Below are positions 48,694 to 61,121 of a stretch of DNA of 64,000 nucleotides, piece by piece. A program made the translations under genes and the position numbers. The notes beneath the pieces are model-generated. The model saw only the letters and a program-made list of their open reading frames with translations. It was not told where the DNA came from and did not search any database. How positions within the stretch are numbered: the stretch's first letter is position 1; every line of letters begins with the position of its first letter. Source of the DNA: Phallusia mammillata (lineage: Eukaryota > Chordata > Ascidiacea > Phlebobranchia > Ascidiidae); contig QLIY01000729.1 of the NCBI GenBank assembly GCA_003260075.1, positions 19,539-83,538 on the forward strand, read 5' to 3'.

Positions 48694-51115
48694 CAAAACT
48701 GAAAGGTAAAAAAATATTTGTGCAATGGAGCTTAATGGCCAAGTGCTACAAAAAATGTCATTTAAAATCACAGTGTTTAAACCATTTTTGATCATTTATA
48801 TGCATTGATAAAATCCATACAACCCTTTAGCTATATTTAAGCATAGCATTAGTCTTTTACATAATAACCAATCACCATATCTTTTAGGTAACGAAAGCCA
48901 AGGTGCCACATTACATTGGTGCTGGACTGGCATTTATCATTGGTACTGGTTATGGAGTTGTGTCAAGTATTCTCAGCCGTAGATCTTTCAAAGTTGCTCA
49001 CCCTAAAATGAAGTATTCTGTTTGTGTCGGGGGCTTACGCTTGGCCTGTGCATTGCTGATGGTCACAGCTTTAATTTTGTGTAAGTATTTCACTTTTGTT
49101 TAAGTATTACAGATCGAAATAAAGGCGTTAGGCCAGTGGTTCCCAACCAGGGGAATTTGTAGGGGGGAATTTGTGTCACAATATATATGGTTGTCTGTGC
49201 CATGTGTTATTGCTACATTTGCCATATATGAGCTGAGAAAAAGAAAATTCTCGTATATTCGATTTAAGGCAGCAATGCAGAACTTGTAAGGGGGAATTAG
49301 ATTTGAATATCGACCAAAAGGGTGCACAGGACAATAAAGGTTGGGAACCACTGCATTAGGCTATGTTTTAATGAATACTGTACCTGTTTATGCTAAAGAG
49401 AATACCTTTTGTCAATTGTGTATGTTATTAGTCTTCCTATAAATTTGATTTCTAAATGGTATGTTGTAAATGAAGTATTTTTCTTTAAAAGCTTGTCTAA
49501 AACCTGTTAGTTACCTTCTGTTTTTTGTGCAGTGTCTTGCGTTGGAATGTACAAGAAGTTATCGGAAAGAAACAGAACTAAGGTAATATTTTAGCAACGC
49601 TACATTAGTACCAAAAGACTATTAGAGTTTGCCTAACACTGCTAAAACGATGGCCCAAAGTTATTTTTAGGCCAAGCCCAAAGCAGCTTAAAGGTATACT
49701 TGCAATTTGCTGAACATTCTTTTATGATTTGAACCTTGTGTGCTGTAATAATAAATTAGTTGCACAATTTGTTTTGTATAAACTAAAAATGATCTTTAGT
49801 AAATTGATATTTGTATGGTATGAAACTTAGGTTCAATAGGGAAAGTGTTTTGTGGTTATCATGTGAGACTAAGTACTTAGAAATAAGCATGTAATATGAC
49901 ATAATGTACTCTCATTTTGAGCCTAACAACTTTAAGTTTATTCACCCTGAATTTGTTGTCAATTCTTTACAGCTATTAGATTTGTTTTTCAGGGGGGGGG
50001 GGGACATAATGTACTCTCATTTTGAGCCTAACAACTTTAAATTCATTTACCCTGAATTTGTTGTCAATTCTTTACAGCTATTAGATTTGTTTTTCAAGCA
50101 GCTTTTATTGTATTTGTACAATCTTTTTTGTAAGTTTTTTTTAATGACATGTTGTGGTCAAAGTTAACAAAAATATGAGTTTAAACCTTGGTTTATTTGT
50201 AGGAAATCAACCTGAACGAAACTCGCATGCTGCCTGATGGATCGTGTCGAGATTTGCTCAGCAAAATCCCTTTGCATGTCCAATACGTTGATTTGCTTGG
50301 TTCGATAACTGAATGGGTTCTGACTGCTTGTCTTCTTATTTGTCTGAGTCTTTACACTTACGAATTTCGGGTAAGTATCTGCTTCTGGATTTTATGGATT
50401 CTGGATTATAGGCAACTCCATAGTTTTATTGCTTACTAAGCATTTAATGTAAAACCATTGAAAAAGATTTTGCTTGTTATAATGAAACTGGTTATTTGCT
50501 GTTTGTTGCATACAGATTACAAATCCCAAATGTAGCTATTAGTTAAGAAATTAATTTTGATTATTGCATAATTTGGTCAACACATAAAAGACAATTAACC
50601 AGATATATGTGCATTAAGCTCTACTTTGCACACTATGTACCTCCTAAGCTTCATGCTTACTTTAGAATACAATCCTAAAAATTTGTTGCAATTGTGTGTG
50701 CAAAAATTGATATTTAAGTATTGACTTCTTACTAAGCTTGTCTATTAACGAGTTTTATCGTAATTAGGCATTCCAAAATGTGAAAGTGGTCCTGTACGCT
50801 AGAGGGGGACAACTACGTTGCGACAACAATAACTGCAGCAAACCTATTAGACAAAAAGATGAGGTTGTCGTGGTAACAGAAGACAGAAGGGATCATCATC
50901 ATGAAACAAAATCCCTAAATGATTCAAACTTTAGTGATTGCGAAAACGCAAGAATTAGCGAGACGAACACTTTAATTTTTTCCGATACTTCATACAAGAG
51001 TAGCTCATTGTGCAGCGACCCACCTGAAGACATATTATGTGCGAGAGAAAACAGCCAAGCGTTGCTGATTGTAAACGAACAGGACTCTACGCATTCTGAC
51101 AACTTTGTGGTATAG
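47400..51115 (+). CDS. DRAM/TMEM150 (Frag1/DRAM/Sfk1) family six-TM protein, 8 exons
   Basis: Exons: 47400-47524, 47912-47968, 48054-48121, 48405-48532, 48888-49080, 49533-49582, 50203-50370, 50768-51115. All introns are GT-AG with GTAAG/GTAAA/GTAAT donors, and the joined frame is 378 codons plus stop. Six membrane segments are predicted at about residues 22-46, 71-95, 104-124, 134-156, 170-200 and 230-258. The FPYLSYTGTENPES segment (residues 57-70) corresponds to the family's P-Y-I-S-x-T-G signature between TM1 and TM2, and EWVLTACLLICLSLYTYEF is the conserved last helix. Known members sit in lysosome/endosome or plasma membranes; DRAM1 and DRAM2 modulate autophagy and TMEM150 proteins act in phosphoinositide kinase recruitment. 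I cannot assign the subfamily. Residues 264-378 form a hydrophilic, serine- and acid-rich tail, longer than in the vertebrate proteins of about 230-270 residues. The ATG at 47400 is the only upstream in-frame start I find, but the N-terminus is less certain than the rest. Intron 4 contains 92 consecutive G, intron 5 a hAT MITE and intron 6 a G-joined repeat. Confidence 0.88.
48600..48691 (+). repeat. 92-base G tract in intron 4
   Basis: An uninterrupted G run between exons 4 and 5 of the DRAM-family gene. The flanks (ATCATTATTGC and TTCAAAACTGAAAGG) are not duplicates of each other. If real, it could form stable G-quadruplex structures in the transcript; if not, it marks a badly resolved sequence. 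Confidence 0.95.
49134..49353. mobile_element. hAT MITE in intron 5 of the DRAM-family gene
   Basis: The ends CAGTGGTTCCCAACC and GGTTGGGAACCACTG are perfect 15-bp inverted repeats. The flanks are CGTTAGGC (49126-49133) and CATTAGGC (49354-49361), a 7 of 8 target duplication. It is 220 bp, non-coding, and has the same ends as the 25169-25432 element. Confidence 0.9.
49899..50097. repeat. Direct repeat pair split by G12 in intron 6
   Basis: The copies are 49899-49991 and 50004-50097, with G at 49992-50003. They differ by two or three SNPs. Exons 6 and 7 lie outside and appear once. Confidence 0.85.
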
Positions 51116-52011
51116 GTTCTGGCCATCACTGCAGCATCACTTTTTTGCACTTGTCTTTTTCTTGCACATTAAAATACGTTAGGCCTGAATATTTAATTGA
51201 TCTCCACCTACCCTATAGGTATAATGAGTGATAAAAAAATTGAGTCACATTTTGAACTAAGTGTCTTAATTACAGGACGTCTTTTGAAATTGTCGTTCTT
51301 CCAACATGTTATAAATTTTATTTACTTTTACTGATTATTTTATATTAATCATCCAGTTACATTTTGTCTACCAATTTGCGACTGTTTTTCATGTCTTCGT
51401 TAATGTGCTATTAATTGCGAATGAATTTAATCAACTTTTTTGTTATTGTCATGCCTTTGTCTGTTATTGTGCTCTCAGTATTTAAATTGTGTGAAACTCT
51501 GTAAAATATTTCCAAATGTTTTTTACTTGAACTCTCATTATGGTCCTAATTTTCACATGTGTTATTTACTGGCCTGATTTTTCTTATTTCCATCTCATGT
51601 GTCAGATAATTTGGTCAGGCCTATTTTTTCAATAGCATTGATTTTTGCAATCAGGTTAAATCACATTTTGGAATAAACAAATCCAAAATATTTTTTGTGT
51701 ATAAAATCAGTTTTCAAATGGTTTAGGCATTCAGTCAAATTCACATAAACCACTTTAAAACAAAAGTCATAGAGTAATCAATTTCACGGTGCTGTCATAC
51801 TGCATCAGCCTTCACAGTTTTCTACTTAAATGATATTTATCGTGTTTGCCACTGTTAGCGGTTTTGCTGAATTGGTGGTTTAATGTACTTGTCAATTGTC
51901 TTTTGTTGTTTTGAGCATATGTTTGTTTATTTTTCTTGTTCTTTTTACTAACCCCTGTTTCGTTTCTGTCAGTTTATAATGCCTTTTCTATTTCTTCAAG
52001 TGTTTTGTTCC

Positions 52012-52017
52012 AATAAA
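52012..52017 (+). terminator. Candidate polyadenylation signal of the DRAM-family gene
   Basis: AATAAA about 900 bases after the stop codon, followed by CTCTGTTGTTACTTGTTG, a GT-rich downstream element. An alternative AATAAA is at 51672. Confidence 0.45.
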
Positions 52018-52732
52018 AAACTCTGTTGTTACTTGTTGCAACACACAAAACAGTGCAATCAAAAATGGGTCAGTGATGGAACAGATATGAGATTCGTAAT
52101 TTATGTGACAAAGCCATATTATGTAAACAAAACAGCTTAATTTGCACAATTGTAATTATTACAGGCCTATTAAATAACATATTTAACATTTTTTTAAACC
52201 TAAATCAATTTTTTATGCAGGCTACAGCAATATGTCAAAAGTATTTTACACATAAAATGTAACTAATATTAAAATAGAGAAGTAGTTTTAAAACTTGTTC
52301 TGTACCACCCTCTAACCACCAGTGGAATTGTAAACAATCTTCTTGGTAGACAAAGCTTATGACAAAATATTTTACAGAAAAAAAAAACAGTTACTGAACT
52401 GGTTTTTAAGTATCCAACATAATCGAATCATTTGTCTAAGTTACTTAAATTGGTTGTTTAGCCCATATGAATGAATATACTTGACAATTTACTTGTTACT
52501 GTGATCTGTTCCAACTGTCAGCTTTTCTCTTAGCACCCCCTAATCACCCATTTGACCTCCAGTGCCATCTTTATGATTGAAAACTTTTCTAGGGGACATA
52601 GGTACCCAGTTAAAAACTACATAGTTGGAATTTTTAAATGGAATCAACCTTATACATTGTTCATAAATACACTACAAAACACAGGTGAAGGCAGTGAACA
52701 TAAGCAGTGCATTCTCAAAGCAAGAACATATC

Positions 52733-52738
52733 TTTATT
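52733..52738 (-). terminator. Polyadenylation signal directly after the ashwin-like stop
   Basis: On the minus strand the stop TAG (52747-52745) is followed by CAGATAAATAAAG. AATAAA therefore begins six bases after the stop. Use of this site would give a 3' UTR of only a few tens of bases. Confidence 0.5.
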
Positions 52739-52744
52739 TATCTG

Positions 52745-53657
52745 CTACGAAGTCTTCTTTATTTTGGCACACTCCACAGCAGGAGACGAAAACGAATTTC
52801 TTTTGAGTTTAATCCTCTTGCCAGGCTTTTTGTTCACAACTTGTTTTTTGCTTTGATCATTAGTCGCTTCACAGGTTTTCACAGTGGTTGAATGTTTATC
52901 TGTATCAGTGTGGTTTAGGTCGGTCTTTTTGATTGAGATATTTTTGCTGTTTATAGTACTGTTTCCAAGTGCCTTTGGTTTAGTTGTACAAACTGGGGTC
53001 TTCTTGTTGTCAGTACATGCAGTAGCACAAACATCTGGTGGCTTTCTATTTATTATTGGCCTTTTAGCTGGTGTAACTTTAGGTTTGACGTTTTGCTCTG
53101 CAGGAGAAAGTTTACGCTTTAGCACAGTGCTCTGTTTTGCAGCTTTTGACCTTGCAGCTAAGCGGTCCAGCTCTGGGGTTGCAGATGCAGACTGTTCCAT
53201 AGTTGAAGTTGCTCTTGGTTGTTGTGATTTTTGATGCATCGCATTTTTTAGCAACACATTTGTGTGAGAAACTTTCAGTTCTTTTTTTCTGCGTTCTTGA
53301 AGTAGCCTTCCCCGTCGGTTACTTCGAGGAAAGCGTCTCGGTAGAGCTGCCAGAGAAACGTAGAACTTTTTTACAACATCTTCTTTCGACCAAGAAATTA
53401 TGCTGTCTGAAGAATCTTTCAAAAAGCCAACCTGAAAAAATGCCAATATAACAAAATTACTATGATTTATGCTACTTCAAAGACAATTTTGTTGCTAGTT
53501 AGAAAGCATTACGTTAACTAACTGAGTATGATCGTGTAAAAAGTCGTAAACTTCATTAAAATAGAGTTAAAGAACAAAAACATACCCGAACAAGGCTTTG
53601 CACCAAATAATCTTTAGATGCTTGTTCAGGAAAGACTAGAAACAACTCTTGTTCCAT
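52745..53657 (-). CDS. Ashwin-like basic nuclear protein, 2 exons
   Basis: Exon 1 is 53657-53586 (24 codons) and exon 2 is 53431-52745. The 154-bp intron has a GTATG donor and a TTTTTTCAG acceptor on the minus strand. The product is 252 residues. Residues 40-58 (KEDVVKKFYVSLAALPRRF) followed by P-x-x-x-R-x-G-R-x-x-x-x-R-R/K (59-74) match, by eye, the N-terminal conserved block of ashwin: K-D/E, then Y-V, A, P-L/R-P/R, then N-R-x-G. The rest is low-complexity, rich in K, S, T and P, and ends in a basic KKPGKRIKLKRN segment that could serve for nuclear import. Length is close to vertebrate ashwin (about 230). Known role in vertebrates: subunit of the RTCB-DDX1-FAM98B tRNA ligase complex. The assignment rests on one short conserved block, so it is tentative; that the frame is a real gene is much more certain. 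It is convergent with the DRAM-family gene. Confidence 0.75.
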
Positions 53658-54475
53658 AAATTAATCAGTTTTGAAATTAGACTGCAGGCTGCAAGACATT
53701 AACGGTCTGCCTTCTTTATTTTTTAACAATTACTGAAGTTGCTTATTGCAAGACTAACCCACGCGATATATGAGCATAGAAAACGTATTTATTATTCGTT
53801 TAATATTTTTCAATCGAAGAAATATATTTAGTAGAATAAAAATGTACGTTTGAAATAATGAAAATTAACATTATTGCATACTTGCTGAATTGAAGTAATT
53901 CAATAGCTCAGAGGACCAAAACTTTTCAAAACAAATGACATTTTGACAAAACACGCAAAATTAAACGGGGAATTCCCATAAAGTGTTTATTTATTGATGT
54001 TTTTCTTTTTCTTAATTTTTAAGCCGTAAAACCACAATTTAAAGTCAAAAGTCTTAAAAAATAATTAAATATTGTGAGCTTATTTGCTGATTTGATTTTG
54101 GTTTTTAAAATCAGAAACAAAAAGAAATATTTTTTTCTTCAAATTTAAATTATTGCGCGTGGGAAATTGTCATCTGCGCTTCTGGGATTTTCTGGATTTG
54201 ATTTATTTTCCGTGCATGATTAAACAAAAACAAGCGGATGTTTTGATTTTGAGGGGGGGGGGATCAATTTTCCGTGCATGATTAAACAAAAACAAGCGGA
54301 TGTTTTGATTTTGAGATCAAGGTCATTGCTGATTTGTATCCGGTCATTATCGGAACGATCAATATCAATCAGCAGTTATGTGTTATCAAATCGCAGTTTT
54401 AAACGAATAACAGTTATGTTAATGTATATATTATCAGATAAAGAGTAAGAAGAGTAACATACAAGCCGATAGGCA
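53658..54475. promoter_or_regulatory. Intergenic region between divergent genes
   Basis: About 0.8 kb separates the ashwin-like start (minus) from the next plus-strand start. It presumably contains both promoters. No TATA box or known motif could be assigned with confidence. A G10-joined repeat pair lies at 54204-54315. Confidence 0.45.
54204..54315. repeat. Direct repeat pair split by G10
   Basis: The copies are 54204-54252 and 54263-54315, with G at 54253-54262, essentially identical over 45 bases. Confidence 0.8.
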
Positions 54476-54613
54476 ATGGAATATAACCACACTTTTCCGA
54501 GTAACATTATTATTCAGTCAAACTTTAGCACCAAGGACGATGTTTTAATTTGTGTGTACCTACCACGTAACTCTGCTAATCGTACCAAAGCCGAGGCTAG
54601 AGCGAATTTTGAA
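54476..54613 (+). CDS. First coding exon of an unidentified gene
   Basis: ATG at 54476 in the context GGCAATGG opens 46 codons, beginning MEYNHTFPSNIIIQSNFSTK and ending AEARANFE, immediately followed by a strong donor GTAAGC at 54614 (phase 0). The middle, DDVLICVYLPRNSANRTK, looks like a beta-strand-containing fold, and codon use resembles the neighbouring genes. I do not recognise the family. Two NxT/NxS sequons are present but there is no signal peptide. Downstream exons are uncertain; candidates on the same strand are listed at 57478, 62839 and 63380. Confidence 0.55.
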
Positions 54614-55562
54614 GTAAGCCATGTGAGTTTTAGGGACCTTTAGCAGAGTGACTCGCATTCACGTGAGTGTCATTTTAAAATAATGCACCACAACAAATGT
54701 AATGGCTACATGTTTTAGTTTTTCTTTGTCAAAGATTAATTTTAATAATAAGCAAAACAAATTTATATTGCACGCAGTAGACTTGAAGTGCAGTCTTAAT
54801 TCCTCATTGACAATGTTGGCTGTCATTTTAATAAGAAGGTATAACACAAATGGAAAAGGTTATTTTTTGTTTTTTCAAAAAATATATTTTTAAGTTTGTA
54901 TTCTTTCAGTGCTATGTTCATGTATGTATACAAATTGATATAGATTTCAAAAAAGATTGCCTGAAATTCTTTTGTCCATAAGCTAGACTGGATTGCAGTG
55001 TTACTTGCTTTTTAACTTCTGCTAACATGCCAATAGCTTTTTCAGATTATTTCAAACATAACATTTTTGATAATTGTTTTGAACTCAAGCATGAACTGAC
55101 AACCCAATGAAAGAAGAAAGAAACTGCAGGTAAATGAGAAATACTAGTGGTGTATTCTTATTTAATGTCTTCAAATCCTTTATGTCTTAACATGTTGCTA
55201 GTATGGGTTTTCTCCTTGTTATTTGTTTTGTCTGTTTGGTCAAGGAAGAGTGTTGATAAACTTGTCAGTTTGTTATCCAAATGGACCCCTTAACAATTTT
55301 TTTAAAGGCTATATGTGCTGAAATATATGACCTAGGAGTTTCATACTTTGTTGGTTGATGCCCTGTGTATTTGTTCAATTCGAACCGAACCATTGTATCT
55401 GTTGTGGAATACAGCACTGCAATTTACCTCATAGTGACCTGCTTATTAACACTTTCAGTGCGGCCAGCATTCACCCAAACGTGCGTTCAGTGCTGACTTT
55501 TGTTATGTGTTTCGATTATTGTGCACAATTGCATTGTCTTGTCTGCTGCAAGGCCTCAACAA

Positions 55563-55645
<83 letters not shown>
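55563..55645 (+). repeat. 83-base G tract
   Basis: An uninterrupted G run between CTCAACAA and AATAAAATC. It falls in the middle of the left repeat unit's neighbourhood, and no duplicate immediately flanks it. Confidence 0.95.
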
Positions 55646-55646
<1 letters not shown>

Positions 55647-57168
55647 ATAAAATCTTATGCACTATAATTTACAACTAGAACTTATGCACAATAATTACTT
55701 TACATTTTTGCCAACAATTATACAGTGTAACTACCTTAAGCATTTGTAAGGACGGCTTTGTTACAATGTTATGAAACATGACTTCATTCACATAATCAAG
55801 TTTAATGCCCGCCAAACGTCGCCCTAGACACACGCCGATCACGCATTCATAGCATGGGCTGTTTGGTCTCGACGTACATTAACGAGCAGCCGCATTTTTG
55901 ATCAAAAACTTTCGCACTCTGCGCGAAGCGTCTTTTGACGGGGGGGGGGTAGGAAGAGTGTTGATAAACATGTCAGTTTGTTATCTGAATGGCCCCCTTA
56001 AAATATTTTTTGAAGGCTATAAATGCTGAAATTTATACATGACCTAGGAGTTTCGTACTTTGTTGTTTGGTGCAATGCGTATTTGTCCAATTCAAACCGA
56101 ACCATTGCATCTGTTGTGGGCTACAGCACTGTAGTTTAGATTGTGCTTCGTTGTACATATAAACTAACGTAACTGTGTAAAAACGGAACTAACCAGCGCC
56201 AAGAGCATCAAAAGCTTTTGGCATTGATTTGCCTTGATACCGATCAGTGACTAAGATATATATACATAGTCAATAACATAGTTGCAAATGTGCTGTTTAT
56301 CAGCTGTCTGGGGGGGGGGGGAACAAGGTTTCCAAACATATAATTAAAGACTAGGGATGTATCGAATATTCGGTTTTCGGTCCGACCCAAATGTAGCCGA
56401 TTCAGTACATCACTATGAAAGACAACGTTTAGTTTAAATTTGTTAAAATAGTAAAAAATGGACCTACCAATTTAAATTTTTTTTTACACAGATGGCAGAT
56501 AAAGTTATGTAGATGTGCATCCCACTTTGTGGGGGGGGGGGGGGGGGGGGGGGGGGGACGAAAAAATTATGGATTTAGACAATGATAATCGGTTATATGC
56601 CAAATATCGGCGCAGATGTAATCAGCCAGGCTGATATTAATCTGTCTATCACTCTTAAAAGCATTGTTGAAAGGTCATTAAACAGTCATTCAGCTTTGCT
56701 AGCAGTAGATGATTGTGGATGTCAACACATGTTTAAATCCATTGTTTAAGTCCTAGGTTGATCTGAGTTTGATGATGTTTGTCAAGGTTTGGTTAATTGG
56801 AAAAATGAAAGGTCTGACCTTTTACAATTCACACATTTGATAGTTATTTTTCCGATTTCGATCTTTAAAAATTTGCAGAATACTCGTTTTCAATCCAGAA
56901 TATCAAATCTAATTCTTACAATATTTGTAACTGTGCAATACTTAATCTTGACAACAATAAATTCAAACCTGTTTAGAACATTTTAAAACATACTTCTAAT
57001 TTACAATACAAAAAAAGAAACAATTAAAACTAGAAGGATGGCTTAGCAGATTTTGCCACAGTACTAGTCTTCCCTCCTGAGAAAGTCTCAATGAGAATTT
57101 CCCGGGATTTCTGGCAAAAATATTTCTCGAATCTGACAATCAAGCAAAAACATGTTAATTTTGTGACA

Positions 57169-57266
<98 letters not shown>
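57169..57266 (+). repeat. 98-base G tract
   Basis: An uninterrupted G run after TTTTGTGACA and before CGAGATGG; the flanks are unrelated. Confidence 0.95.
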
Positions 57267-57477
57267 CGAGATGGTAAATTATTTTTGAGAAAATGCGCTA
57301 CCCAGCGGTAATAAAAAACAAATTATTTTTTCGTAATTTCCGAAACTTGTTTACCTCGAACAAGATCATTTAACTTCATTTACTTTTGGACATTTTATAC
57401 TGTTTAGGTAAATGTTGCTTGTTAAATATATATATATATGTATTAGAAAATTGACTAATTACAAATATCATTTTCAG

Positions 57478-57555
57478 CTACCCATCAAACTTTCATCACA
57501 GAAGAGATTCATCGAACTTTCATGAAGTTGAATCAACTCATCACTATATGGCAAG
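57478..57555 (+). CDS. Candidate internal exon, unknown gene
   Basis: A 78-base segment between TTTTCAG (ends 57477) and donor GTTTGT (57556). Two of three frames are open: one reads YPSNFHHRRDSSNFHEVEST, the other THQTFITEEIHRTFMKLNQL. Length divisible by three would let it be included or skipped without frameshift. Neither frame joins directly to the phase-0 exons on either side, so an intermediate exon would be required. Weak evidence. Confidence 0.3.
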
Positions 57556-58659
57556 GTTTGTTAAATTTGTTTTTTTTTACATGCAAAGTAACGCTTTAGT
57601 CATAATTACATTCGTTGGAACAATTTTGGGTACAAAGCTATGGTGTAAGATAAATATTGTAGGTAAATTAGTTTAATTTTGAAAAAATATTTGTTACACA
57701 TTAATTAGTTTAATGTTGTCAATGAATTAGCTGGTGCCTAGAAATTTTGGAAAGGTTGTATTATATGCAACACATGTTTTGTGTGTATTTCTTTGTTTAT
57801 TTACTGTTTAATGTGGGTTTGTTTCTTTTATTTCATCAAGCAAGTGGTTTTGAAATTAAGATTCTTGTTAGATATCCATGTGAAATTGTTCTTGTAAATT
57901 CGGTTGACCCAGCAGTTCACATTTTAAAATGTGAAATTGAAACAGCTATACCTAATATAAACCAAGATTTTTTTGTTTGTTGGTTATATTTGTTTTATGT
58001 GTTGTTTGGTGTATTCTGAAGCAATTTGTAACTTATAGTTGAATTTATCTGTTTTTAACTTTCATATCAGAATATTATTGTGTTAGTGGGTTATTTAGAC
58101 TTGAATCTTTTTAGCCCCCATTTTTAGTTAAAACGCTGTTGTGTCCATGCTAGACACTTGAACATAGTGATAAATTGGTTTAAGATTTGGAACGGCCTCT
58201 GCTTTATGCATGGAAACATGTACCAACCATGCAATGTTTTTTCTGGTTTGAATTAGGCTGAAACATTTTTGTGGGGGGGGGGGGGGGGATTTTTTTTTAT
58301 GGAACAGCCGCTTTGCACACAAACAAGTGTTTTACATGACAGACTTTATAGTATGGTGATTGAAAGCTAAATCTTATCATTGAGTAAAAGGGGGAATGAA
58401 ATTAACGAATAAAACAATACTTACATTCTGAATACTGCTGACTCGTTGATATTAACAATTAAATTGATGCATGACATGTTATAGAAATTTTGTAAAGAAA
58501 AACTAGTTTTTGTACGTTTAGCTACTGCAAGGCAAGTAGTAAAGGCACGCCGAAGTTTAAAACACAAAAATATGATTCCTTGCATGTGTTCTATCTTAAA
58601 CGGAAGTACAGAATTCATGAGTTTCGTTATTAGTTGGTCTATTGTAAAATATGTTAAAT

Positions 58660-60175
58660 GATTTTAAGAGATGTTCAGAGTAGAATCTTGAATCTGTTGG
58701 ATTTGAATCCAATTTTGCCATTTATAGCAATTGGAACCGAAATAAATGTGTGCTCGGGTCCTTGTAAAATATGCCTGCATGTGTTTCTTGATGTATTTGC
58801 AGTTTAAGGGCTGAATGATGTTGACAATGTTGATTTGGATGAAATTTAGATAGTTTGTAAAATTTGGCATTTAGAGGTGTTGGTTGTTGTGGCTCCAACA
58901 TTCACCCCACTGAATTTTTTAAATAATTTTGAATTGAATGAAATTTGGTTAATTTGTAGAAGATGTCATTTATGGGGGGGGGGGGGGGGGGGGGGGGGGG
59001 TACCCTGTAGCCCCAACATTTACCCCGCTAGCCCCCTAAAATGGGTTAATTTTTTAAACAATGCCTGAATTGAATGAAATTGAAACACTACGTAGATTAT
59101 GCTATTTTGAGATGTCCTTTGTTGTGCTTAACCTTGTAACATTTACCTAACCAGCGAATTGAATAAAATTTGGTCAATTTATTGAAGATGCCGATTATAG
59201 GTGTTGATTGGTTTTGCCCTGTTCATGTCATCTGGTTTGACAAGTTAGTCTCCAGTTAATTAATTTTTTGTTTAATGCTGCTTTCTTCTAAATGTATGGC
59301 AAAGAAGGACTACAATGTTTGACTTGATTTGATATTTTTACTCATTTAGTGATTTTTGTTGGATTCAACTCTTTAACCCCAAATATATAGTTGTTTTTAG
59401 ATTTACCAGTTGTTTGGGTCAGATATATTTAGCTTGATCAGCCTAGTGGTCAACTTTCCAGCTTTAAGTATGTGTCAAAGTGCCTTTTTGCCTCACCAGA
59501 CAATCGTTGTTTCATGTATGATCGTGTGTGTCATGAAGCAAACTTAGTCATATGATTGTATCACAATGTGAAGGGTTGTGGACGATATATATATATATAT
59601 TGTTGGTCTTGCTACTTTGCCACCAATACTAGGTAGTTAGTGTGCTTACATGTTTTTCAACAGTAGCTTATGCATTTTCAGTTTTGGTAAAACATTGCAT
59701 ATTTAACCACTTCAATTTTTTGTACATGTCAGGCTAAACTTGGTTAAATTGAATAGAATCACAGAAACTAAAGTAAAAGGTCAATAATGGTTTGTTTTTG
59801 CAATGAGTAAAAAAAAGAAAGACAAAAATTTTTAGTATTTGTTTTTTTAGTAAATGTTTAGTATTTTTTTAGTATTGAATGACTGTTTTTGCTAACTTGT
59901 CCTTTAAAAATTAATAATATTCACATAATATCAATACTATTACTAATTATCACTTTAACATGCATGGGATCTGTTCGTTTTTGCTTGCAAAAACAATACT
60001 GTTAGCATGTCAATTAGTGCATGTAGTTCATAATTAAATAGGACAGTATAAAATATGTAAATCTGCAATATAAATGAAAGTCGCCTTTCTAGTTGTTATA
60101 AGTACAACTTGAAGAATGTTTGAATTGTGTTTTTGTACGTTGCTAGGCCGATGTGGAAAAGACGAATTATTTCCA

Positions 60176-60236
<61 letters not shown>

Positions 60237-61053
60237 TTGCTTATTAGCCCCACAAATCTTGAAAAAAAATTGTTTGAGTGAAGGCTTTAGTCACTGTTGT
60301 TTGTGGTATTATCTCAAGCAACAAAATTTGTATCGTGTTAGTTACTCCATTAGCCCCCAGAAATGCATGAAAATTCAAACAATGTTAGATTGTATAAAAT
60401 GCAGACAGTTTATAGAATATGCCATTGTAGAAGGCACATTGTTGCATTCCCCTTACAGACCCAACTTACAACCCCAAGTTACCCCCAGTGCCCCCTCAAA
60501 TAGGTCATTTGTATTGATGTCCAAATTGGTTCAAACTCGGATAAGCCATTGTGATGTGGTGAGTTTGTTTCCGTTTGTACCTCATATATTTATCAGATAA
60601 AAAACTTTTGTAAATGAATAACATTATTTTGTGTTGTTCCATCCCACTATAAAACATTTTTCCATTACTGTTGTTGTTCAAAATTTGATTGTGTTTTCTG
60701 ATCTTCATAAAAAAAAGAATACATCGCTGAGGTTGAGTGCAATGTAGTTGTTTTATAAAACAAGGTAGTACTATAACCTTACTTTTGGGGGGGGGGTAAA
60801 TATATAATTTGGCAATATAAATAAAAGTTACCTTTCTATCAGTGCAACCTTAAGAATGTTTATTATGGAGGTAAACTGCCTGTATCAGTTGAATGGCAAA
60901 TTTGCCCATGTGAGTTAGTAGAATGTTGGTTTTTGGTGACATCAAATGTGCTTTGGCTTTTGCTCTGAAAGCCTTTGGCGCTGAAATTTGTAAACATGCC
61001 ATTTATAAGACACAGTGTTGCATTCCCCTTACAGACCCAACTTACAACCCAAA

Positions 61054-61121
<68 letters not shown>

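Larger units (their letters stand above)
51116..52744. other. 3' region between convergent genes
   Basis: This holds the DRAM-family 3' UTR and the space before the minus-strand gene. Plus-strand AATAAA signals are at 51672-51677 and 52012-52017; the second is followed by GT-rich sequence and is the better candidate. No further gene is seen. Confidence 0.5.
54614..57477 (+). other. Probable long first intron, with G tracts
   Basis: Contains the repeat pair 55244-55430 with 55951-56137 (offset 707; G10 at 55940-55949 precedes the second copy). It also has G tracts of 83 (55563-55645), 12 (56310-56321), 27 (56531-56557) and 98 (57169-57266). A short fragment at 56353-56375 (AGGGATGTATCGAATATTCG) resembles a transposon terminus with inner CGGTT words. 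Possible small exons (after TTTCAG at 54911, and 56756-56787) could not be fitted in phase. Confidence 0.4.
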
